DNA from: Panonychus citri
Taxonomy: Eukaryota; Arthropoda; Arachnida; Trombidiformes; Tetranychidae
Assembly: GCF_014898815.1 (NCBI RefSeq)
Contig: NW_026515539.1
Location: 1,860,001-1,924,000 of the forward strand
Direction: 5' to 3'
Length of the DNA stretch: 64,000 bases
Position 1 is the stretch's first letter. Each line of letters starts with the position of its first letter. The translations under genes and the position numbers were made by a program. This document shows positions 56,050-64,000 of the stretch, piece after piece. The notes beneath the pieces were generated by a model, which was not told the origin of the DNA, did not search any database, and was given only the letters and a program-made list of their open reading frames with translations.

Positions 56050-59000
56050 TCAAAGAGCATCAGTTTCCTGAGTTATTGAAGTTTTAAAAGTTGACCCGAG
56101 TCGAGTTCCATTTCCGCTGTTATTTGACCTGGTTCCTGTTTCATCATTAAACAATTTAGGTTTCCCAGGAGTGGTGGTCATTCCTGTATATAGATAATGA
56201 TGAATAAAAAAGTTCGAAAGACAAAATAGGAGAGAAAAAACTTTTTTTCTTCGAGTTTTTAATTAATACATTCAGCATTTGTTTATCTATGCTCATATTT
56301 GATACAATTAATAATCTTCAAATGTTGGATAGTAAAAATGTTTAAAATTAGATTAATTGTTAATCATGCCAATGTATAACTATTAGTATTATGATTGTAA
56401 ATGAGAGTCAGTCTCTTTTATTTACATTTATCAACTTTAAATTCATTAATATTTTTATAAATTAGGCCTAATTATGATAAAAATAGTTTGAATATATAGC
56501 TTTGAATATCAACATTTCGTATTCTTATAAATATTATTGCTTTTGTTTTGAACTCTTTTTACTTGAACATTCACTACATCGAACTACATCTTAATGTAGT
56601 TATATCTATTCAGTGTTATCACAAATTTATTAAAATTATCAGAATTGATTAGCATTGTAAGTATTTGTTAAATAATTGTTTGTGTTTTTTTCCGGAACAA
56701 CTAAAAGAGATGTGAAAAAATAGATAAGAAAAAGGTAAGAGAAAAATATTTTCAATGGAAACTGGGACAGGGAAGGGAGTCAAAAATAAAACTGAAACTT
56801 CAAGATATGAACGTTAGTTGAATTCTGATTAAGCTATTCTTTAGTGATGCTACTGAGTTATTTGGTGAATAGATACTAGAAGAGATCGTGTAAAAGTTTT
56901 ACTAGCGTTTATTAAGAGCTTTCTCTCTCTATTATTGCTACTGCCCACAGCAGTTGTCAAGTGGATATTGGATGGATATTTATACTTACTGATAACTCGA
57001 GGAACTGGGTTAAAAGTATGGCAACTAATAAACGTACCAAATGCTTGTCGAAAGGTTTTATCAAATCCACCATAGATTATTGGATTTATGGCACTGTTTG
57101 AATATGCAACAAAGGTCGCCAAATATGAAGTTTGTTTGAACCAACCAGGCAACTGAAATTGAAAGTTTATAATGAAACGATCAGATAGTAACGATATATA
57201 ATATTAATATTTGAAATTAATACCAAGCTGATGCAATTTTTTGGTCTAATAACAAATTGAATATCAAGTCTATTCATAACATGCAAAAATTGATGATAAA
57301 TGTTTAAGTTACAATATAGCAGAGTCTCTTACTTGGCCTCGTTCAGAAGGCGAGTGAATGAATTCCGAGTAGATCAACGTTATTTGCAGTGGTGCCCAAC
57401 AACACACGAAAACAAGTAACACAATACAAGCCATTTTGATAACCTAAGATATTAAAAAGTTATTAATTTATTATTTATTAATAGTTCGAGAGATGAGCGG
57501 AGATGAGGGTAGGAGAAAGATATCCATTTTTCTCTACTCGAGTTGATCTTACAACTCATTGCGTTACTCTGATTTTTATGAACTCTAATCAATAAAAAAG
57601 TACATAAAATCTGTTACCTTTTTCTTTGCTCTATGTTGGGCACAAATTGACGCTGCATTAGATTCACCCGGCAGTTTGGTTATCCAAAGCTTCCAAATTA
57701 TTAAGGCGTAGGCTGTAGTCATTATAACTATTGGTAAGAAAAATAATGCAATCGTAACAAAAGTATAATAATACTTTTTCCATGGGTATGTTGTTAGACA
57801 CCTTTCCTTAATTGGATCATAATGGGTATGAGGAGGCCAAATCTCTTGACAATTCGTCTCAACAAAGTTTCGCCACTGTGGTCAAACATAAGGTTTTACG
57901 AAATTAATTACGAAAAAGAAAAACAAATTAATAATCATTTAGTCAATACTCAAGTCTTCTATTCTTAAACTTTTGTGTAGATTCAATATTCAAGCTGAAT
58001 TTTAGGATGATTTCACGTTAACAAGTTATTTGACTGTCTGCAGATTTATCTCGAGATGAGCAATCACCATATCATCGAGAAATCAACACTTAACAAAATA
58101 AACATTTAGAAATAAGCTTGACTACCAGTAATTTTACTATACAACATAAATGCAATTAGATCAATAAGATGGTCATAAGTATTTGTATTCTTGACAAATA
58201 CGATATGGTATGAAGGATAATTGTATCCGAAAACTTAATCAAAACATTCGTACGATTTACATAATAATTCAAAGTTTACTTTACCTGGAATTCTAGATGC
58301 TTACGCACAATTACAAATGGTGTCGATACTGCTAACGAAATTATCCAAATAACTGTAATCACTGCTTTGGTCCTCTGTTTAGTCACTCGAACCCGAAGTG
58401 GATACATGATGGCGATAAATCTATCACAAGAGATTGCCGATAACGTAAGGACACTACTGGTTAGACTTGTCACTGTAAATAAATAAATCAATAAAGAAAC
58501 ATTCGAATAATTAATTGTATGCTCATATAAAACTGAATGTCAAACTTAAAGGCTAACGAAAGTTCCAAGTGTATCAGAATTGAGTTTATCTGGCTTCAGA
58601 TTCCATGAAATTTGACTATAAATATTAACATTCTATCTGCATGAAACTAATTTAAAAGTTGATTTAAAGATCATGATTATTTTCATGATCTTTTCGTTTA
58701 AGTTTGGAAGGATTCATATTTTGTATGAGATTCAATTCAATTTGCTATATTCTAGAAATGAATTCATTTTGATTTTCTAGATCACTTGGTTTCATTTTTA
58801 TTAACTCTTTTTTTTGATGTTATTGTAACTGGATTTTAACAATAACTTGAATAAATTTCCGTTAAAGGTTAGCTTTGGTTAAAGTCAGTGGGTATAGTTT
58901 AATCACGTATCATGAACTTGATTGATTTATCTATTGAATTATTAACAAGTTCATTTTGTTGAGCTGAGAAAATTAATCTCATTTCACCCAAGATTAGTTA

Positions 59001-59141
59001 CCTTGATATTTACTTTTATTATGAATTGAAAATACAATAAATAGTAATTGCTTATTAATCATAACTAACAGGAAACTGAAACGAAAATCAGAATTTATTA
59101 CCTTGATCGATGATTGCTGGGAATCGAATCAGACAATTTTC
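56050..59141 (-). CDS. Rhodopsin-family (class A) neuropeptide GPCR, 3' part from TM3 to C-tail
   Basis: G-protein-coupled receptor exons on the minus strand: 59141-59102 (40 nt, less certain), 58472-58285, 57875-57618, 57443-57333, 57152-56990 and 56183-56050 with stop TGA. Phases are consistent across all joins. The second exon carries TM3 (SVLTLSAISCDRF, with DRF in place of DRY) and TM4 (VIWIISLAVSTPFVIV). The third has a Cys-containing extracellular loop 2, TM5 (FVTIALFFLPIVIM) and a basic loop 3 ending RAKKK. The fourth is TM6 (VFVCCWAPLQ). The fifth is TM7 (NSAINPIIYGG) with a Cys after helix 8. The last encodes a Ser/Thr-rich tail. TM5-TM7 resemble the QRFP / neuropeptide FF / orexin group, but ligand and subfamily cannot be assigned by eye. 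TM1-TM2 were not found up to 64000, so the 5' exons are probably off the right edge. Reading through the last donor gives an alternative tail ending at 56850. Confidence 0.88.
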
Positions 59142-60237
59142 CTAAATTAGAATACGATTGAATGAGCAAGCAATCAGATCATGGTGAATATGAAGATAAA
59201 ATTACTCATTTTGAGAGAAATTTTTCATAAACTAAATCGATACAACTAGATGATCTTAATTTTAGTGAAAATTTTTCAGAATTTCAACTGATCCCATCGA
59301 AAGTTCAACAATTTTCCAGTCGTTTGACGAAATTGAGCTACAAAAAAATTATTGTTATGATTTAAACTTCGAGTTAGTAACGAAACTCATAAGGAGAAGA
59401 CGAAAATTTGATCATGGGCGTCGTGATCAATGGATGATAAATAGGTGGAAACCAATAAAAAGAGCAAATAAAACTCCAAACAGAATGGTCTCATATTCAC
59501 ATACCTTTTGTTAGCTATTAGAGAAGTTAATGTTCATTCCCAATTTTCTCATCGATAGTTAACTTTCTACTCTATCGAGGATTGGAATCAAAATTGGATT
59601 GAGTCAACGAAGGAAAGTGAAAGATATGAAAAATGTTTCGAAACAATGTTCATGTCGATGAAGATATTGTGTTTCAGTTGAGGTCAATAAGAATTTTCAT
59701 TTCTATCTGATATTGAACATTAAACATAAGAGATTAATGCTTCTCTCTATAACATATTATCTAAGAACAATATATTGGCGGATATGGAATAATAGTTGGG
59801 TCAAAAAGTCGAAAAGTTCGAACCATGAACAAAGTTGAATAGGGTAGAAGGCTAAATACCTGATTCCGAAATTCAACGATTTGATGTACCATTAAAATTG
59901 GAATACATAAGAGCTTGGATTTTAATGGTTGGAATTTGATGGTGTACATGATATCAGGAATTGTGGGTGTGAGTAAGAAGAAATGAATGAACTTTCCCTT
60001 CGTTCTTTTATATATAAAAAATCTTATCTTTATTTTCGTTTTTTACACCCTAAGTATTTGGAAAAATTATCGAAAAATTTTCTTCTCTACTGAATTTCTC
60101 ATTCTCGATAGATTGTGATAGTATCACTTTGAGAAGAAAAAGTATTAGATAATAGTAATGGTTCCAAACAACGGACATTAATGTTTTTGACTATCAGTTA
60201 TCTCTTTCCCTCAGAATTCAAGAGTGAAAGATTCTTA
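59142..60237. other. Probable GPCR intron sequence left of the transposon
   Basis: No TM1 or TM2-like segment is seen on the minus strand. A minus-strand frame at 59761-59949 ends (going 5' to 3') with a possible GTATTT donor after an EFRNQ reading; its phase would fit the 40-nt GPCR exon, but its sequence is not helical-membrane-like, so I do not accept it as a GPCR exon. Confidence 0.4.
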
Positions 60238-60425
60238 CAGCATTTCTCAGTAACTTTCACCGAGTTACCAAGAGGGTTAGTCGAGTTCCCATTAGGATTA
60301 GTCAACCCGATAGATGGCAGAGTTTTTTTCAATTCTTTGTCAATGAATTTCGCAGATTATCAATTCACTTGGTCAAGTTATCAGAACAATTAGCCAATTA
60401 GCTTACTCATTAAGAAGACAATTAA
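60238..60425. repeat. Left terminal inverted repeat of the DD34E element
   Basis: Pairs with 61533-61698 inverted. A 70-codon plus-strand frame covering it (60181-60393) is an accident of the repeat and not a gene. Confidence 0.85.
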
Positions 60426-60540
60426 GAAATGGTTCAAATTACTAATTTATCTCTTTAATTTTCAATTACTTGTTTAAGTAAACATGGTGTGATATATTTT
60501 TCCATATTACGAAAATAATTGAGACAATTTTCTTTTGTAA

Positions 60541-61467
60541 TTATCGTTGAACTTTGGTCAATTTTCGAGTACAATTCATCTTCATTTTGACACTCCGCTC
60601 TTTTGATCGCATTTTCCATTGAGAAAATAAATTCTCAATTGGATTTAACATAGGGGAATAAGGTGGAAGAAAAACTTGCTCATGGTTACTATTTCTGAAT
60701 AATTCTCGAACTTCCTGTGTTTTATGGAAATTCACATTGTCCATTACAACAAAAGCATTTTCAATATTTTCTAATCGAAAGTATTCGAACAACTGACCAA
60801 TAAATATATGGAAATGTTCACCATTATAAGGGGAATTTTTAGCTTCGAAAAAAAATAAACCATCGCAACTCATCGCAGCACAAACACTATAATTTTTTCC
60901 TCTAATTGTTTTGACCTTTTTATTTGCTCGAAAGCCAATAGCAGATCGTCCATAATTAGCTCGAGAATTGACCTGAATACCATACTCATCAACGAAGAAT
61001 ATTTTTTCTCTAAATGGTGACATTTCTACAAATTTGTGGCCATAATCGTATCGAAGTTGAATTGTCCTCTCGTCATTTCTTTTCTCTGGTATTAGTGAAA
61101 CTCGTTTGAAAGAGTAAAAAAATCCATGAATTGCTCGATCGATAGTAGACAAACTAACATTTTTACCCAGTTCAGTTGAAATTTTCTCTCGAATTTGTTT
61201 CAATGTTAAACTAATATTTTCATCAATCCAACCTCGAATTAGTCGACAATCGTCATCACTTAAAATTGGTTGTCTACCTTTGTTGACCTTTTTTTCTGAC
61301 CTTCCTTCCTTAATCCAAACACGTTGAATGGAGTTAATTGTTGTTCTTTTCACACCAAATGAATTAATTATTTGTTCTTTTTGAACACCTTTAGATAGAG
61401 CTTGTATAATTTTTGATCTAAGTTCTGAACTTATTTTTTGATAAGGTCCTCGCTCTGTTGTAGACAT
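60541..61467 (-). CDS. DD34E transposase (C-terminus frameshifted)
   Basis: 308-residue transposase of the Tc1/mariner-IS630 superfamily that cuts and re-inserts the surrounding element at TA. Helix-turn-helix regions occupy about residues 12-55 (ELRSKIIQALSKG...VKRTTINSIQ) and 68-115, followed by the DDE catalytic domain: D160 in FFVDEYG, D243 in VVMDNVNFH and E278 in LNPIENLF. The second and third are separated by 34 residues (DD34E), with the usual LPPYSPMLNPIE signature. After W284-K285 the frame appears to slip: the present tail is basic and ends at 60541, while the frame one base over stays open to a TAA at 60455-60457 and carries a tail of family-like length. The switch lies in the T-run 60612-60615. 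ATG 61467 is the first Met and lies just inside the right TIR. Confidence 0.9.
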   Translation of the reverse strand: MSTTERGPYQKISSELRSKIIQALSKGVQKEQIINSFGVKRTTINSIQRVWIKEGRSEKKVNKGRQPILSDDDCRLIRGWIDENISLTLKQIREKISTELGKNVSLSTIDRAIHGFFYSFKRVSLIPEKRNDERTIQLRYDYGHKFVEMSPFREKIFFVDEYGIQVNSRANYGRSAIGFRANKKVKTIRGKNYSVCAAMSCDGLFFFEAKNSPYNGEHFHIFIGQLFEYFRLENIENAFVVMDNVNFHKTQEVRELFRNSNHEQVFLPPYSPMLNPIENLFSQWKMRSKERSVKMKMNCTRKLTKVQR

Positions 61468-61532
61468 TTTAAAAACTACACATTAACTACACATAAACTT
61501 CACTCATGGAAAAACAAACTAATTATGGATAT

Positions 61533-61698
61533 TTAATTGTCTTCTTAATGAGTAAGCTAATTGGCTAATTGTTCTGATAACTTAACGATAATTCTGAAAT
61601 TCATTGACAAAGAATTGAAAAATTTGATCTATCGGTTGACTAATCTATTGAACTCGATTAACCTCTTGGTAACTCGGTGAAAGTTACTGAGAAATGCT
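61533..61698. repeat. Right terminal inverted repeat of the DD34E element
   Basis: Inverted partner of the left repeat. It lacks a short segment present on the left around the ATAGATGG motif and differs by scattered substitutions. Its inner end lies about 65 bp upstream of the transposase start codon, so it probably also carries the promoter. Confidence 0.85.
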
Positions 61699-61700
61699 TA

Positions 61701-64000
61701 TTCCTTTCTCGCTTTTTCCTCGGTTTTATTCAAAAGTTTTTCTCTCAAAATTTCCTTACAATGATATTCGGAAAAAGGTTTTTTCTTCCCTTTTTTTCTT
61801 TACATCTTTTGTATCTCATATTATTCCAACATTTCTGGCATTCTGTTATTTATTTTATCATTTTGTTTCGTAATATTTATCATTTCATATAAGATTTTCT
61901 GTCTCATCCAGTTTATCTTCATCATCTTTTTCCTCCTACTTGACTGGCCAATGGTCAACTCTCTTGTAAGTTGAATATCTTTGCAATGAAGGGAAGATAT
62001 GATACTAATGGAAGTTGAATATAATCACCATGAGAATTGTCACAAGGTATTCGGTTCTAGCAGTGATATGATCAATCATTATAAGTTCAATTGTACAACT
62101 TGATATTCAAGAAAGGGGAAAGAAACAGTTCATGAAAATCTATTCACATGTAACTCAGAAATAAAGTTAAAGTTACCATTCACTCAATCAATTTCAAATA
62201 TTAGTACAACAGAATGAGAAAAAGATATAAATGGAACTATCAAAATGAGATGATTGTTTTGAAAACTAAATAGAAAATTCTGTTTGCTGTGATAGGCGGC
62301 AGTTATTTTGATAAAATTTCAAAGTTCTAAAGTCCTAACATTTTGACTGAAAATATTAAAGATTCACGGAAACTCTTACTTATTTTCTCGTATTCAGGAT
62401 GTCTTAAATTGAATTTCATCCATGTATGATTGACTGGTGAAGAGTAGGAAACATAAACTTGTAATCCCGATTATTTGGATCATTCAATGATTTCAACGCC
62501 AATTTAATTTCAGGCACATTTAAGTTTCTCTGAATTTTCTTTGAAACTACTTCACTTTAGGTTAACTACCATAATTTTCATCTCTTTTTAATTTTCCTTA
62601 AATATGGTTAGATTGGCAAGAGAACTAAATTCTCTTTCTTTTTTTCTGTCTATTTAACCTTCTTTTTAATTGTTTAAAAAGCCAAAGGTTTATCTTATTA
62701 TCATTCAATTTGCTTCATTAATCTAATCAAAAAACTAATTCTCGTAATCTTAGTGACTTATGATTAACTTTTTATCTCTCTACTTCTTATCATTAGCATG
62801 ATTTAATTTAATTGCTTATTTTTCCCTTTTGTTTTGAAATCTCTGATTTCCCCTTTTAAAAGCTCTTGCTAATTGCTACAACAAGCAAAACCAATTCTTA
62901 CTCTGGTTTTCGCGATTTCGATTTTCTCAATATACTATTAAACTACTAAATGTGTAAAACGAATATTTCAGTTTCGCTTAGTAAAAGTTCCAATTCTCTG
63001 ACTTGTTAGTTCTAATCATTGTTCAGTAAGTTATCAGCTAATAATAACAAAGATTTAGTGGTGGATAAGATGTGATCTTGTATCGAGCCTGGCGTGGTGG
63101 ATCACATCTTCGGGCCTCGTGTCAATCCAATTGAAACCTGAATTCTATTATTAATATAGTGTGAATAATCTCGTCTCATCAATCTGATCCACACTGATAT
63201 TCTATGACAGAACAAGGTAACTAATTCGATAATAAATTATAAGGTCAATGAGTTAAAACGTTGTTCAGAATTAACTCGCAGATCGCATGCTGGTTAATGA
63301 TACAATTATGTAGTTTAATAAGTTATATAAATTACAAAAATATAAAGAAAATTCAAGATTTTAATTCTATGATAATTAACTCTGTATCCTCCTACATTTA
63401 ATTCTAGTCACTATTAACTGTTTATCAAAGTTGAATGTTGGTCGATTGGTTTAATTGTTGCTTTTAATTGTGATAAAAAATCAATGAAGTTAATTAATCA
63501 TTAATTAAGGTTGATGCTGTTCTCAAATTAAATATTATGCTTGGAATTAATTGGATTGTGTTTACTAAATTGGTTTCATATTCTGTAGCAATTTTGGAAA
63601 AAAAATCTCTATGGTGAGAAAATTCTGATTGTTCATATTTCAGTTCTCCCTGCTGATCATATCCAATTAATATTAATATACATTCCTGTATCTTATTGAT
63701 TTGAACAATTTAATGATAGATAAACTAATGCAAATCCAGTCATTAAATTTTGAACTACTTTCATGTATTTATTGATAACATTGGCTCATTGTATCCAATT
63801 AATGATAATAAATTGCTCTGATTCATTAACTTACCGAAAAGATTTACTTGATTGACCATTAAAAACAAGAATAGGGGAAAAGGAGAAACATTAACTTAAT
63901 GGCAATATGAACATAAACCTTGTGATTTACTTGGAAATAGATAAACAAGATTAATTTGTTCACTAGCATAAACAGGAAATTGTACAAGCAATGATAATAA
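61701..64000. other. AT-rich sequence right of the transposon, probable GPCR intron or upstream region
   Basis: No exon I can defend on either strand; minus-strand TM1/TM2 motifs of the GPCR were looked for and not found. The only compositional island is a GC-richer patch at 63067-63130 with an inverted repeat, listed separately. Confidence 0.45.
63069..63110. repeat. Inverted repeat in a small GC-rich island
   Basis: AAGATGTGATC (63068-63077 region) is mirrored by GATCACATCTT (63100-63110), a perfect 10-11 bp stem around about 22 bp of GC-rich sequence, followed by CGGGCCTCG. GTGGTGGAT also occurs twice directly (63058 and 63095 regions). The patch stands out from the surrounding AT-rich DNA. 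Its nature is unknown. Confidence 0.6.

Larger units (their letters stand above)
60238..61698 (-). mobile_element. Tc1/mariner (IS630-superfamily) DD34E transposon
   Basis: A 1461-bp element between TA at 60236-60237 and TA at 61699-61700. The termini read CAGCATTTCTCAGTAAC (left) and, inverted, AGCATTTCTCAGTAAC (right, one base shorter). The terminal inverted repeats are long, about 60238-60425 and 61533-61698, alignable end to end but with several indels and substitutions (about 80-85% by eye). They flank one transposase gene on the minus strand. The long diverged TIRs with a nearly intact ORF suggest a copy of moderate age. It probably sits in an intron of the GPCR, whose missing TM1-TM2 exons would lie further right. 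Confidence 0.9.

Noticed and set aside
59761..59960. Upstream GPCR exon with a GTATTT donor in fitting phase
   Set aside because: Its translation has no TM1 or TM2 features such as a GN or NLxxxD motif.
60181..60393. Plus-strand open frame of 70 codons
   Set aside because: It lies over the left terminal inverted repeat of the transposon.
63083..63128. tRNA gene or tRNA-derived SINE
   Set aside because: An A-box-like word is present, but the B-box-like word is only about 17 bases further on and no cloverleaf can be folded by eye.

Overview
The window is AT-rich (roughly two thirds A+T by eye) animal nuclear DNA. The genes have many GT-AG introns, from about 60 bp to about 14 kb, and lie in long non-coding stretches full of microsatellites and of words such as TGATAA, TCATGA and AAAAAGTTCTGA. 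The gene set is an Ac78C/ADCY8-type adenylyl cyclase, the glycosphingolipid mannosyltransferase Egghead, a WSCD-family sulfotransferase without WSC domains, and a rhodopsin-family peptide receptor. This points to an arthropod. A mite or other chelicerate would fit, but nothing here proves the order.

Layout from left to right. (1) 7-14354, minus: a 17-exon adenylyl cyclase whose last exons run off the left edge. A 337-bp palindromic MITE sits in its first intron and a MITE end sits in its third. (2) 14355-30931: about 16.6 kb with no gene I can support, one complete MITE and one MITE-like end. (3) 30932-32918, minus: egghead in three exons, intact except for a one-base frameshift in exon 1. 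(4) 33632-34983, plus: an unrecognised Ser/Pro/Gln-rich acidic protein, divergent from egghead across a short shared promoter region. (5) 38186-54270, minus: the sulfotransferase in three exons, with a 13.9-kb intron. (6) 56050-59141, minus: the 3' part of a peptide GPCR (TM3 to C-tail). The TM1-TM2 exons were not found and probably lie beyond the right edge. (7) 60238-61698: a Tc1/mariner (IS630-superfamily) DD34E transposon with about 170-190 bp terminal inverted repeats, flanked by TA, probably inside an intron of that GPCR.

The genes do not form a functional unit. Two encode membrane signalling proteins (cyclase and GPCR) and two act in Golgi-type glycan modification (Egh and the sulfotransferase). 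No rRNA, tRNA, CRISPR or operon-like arrangement was seen. The least ordinary items are the two single-base frameshifts (egghead and the transposase, both equivalent to loss of one base in a short T/A run), the DD34E element with diverged long TIRs, two MITE families, and the unrecognised protein beside egghead. I found no convincing previously undescribed multi-gene system.
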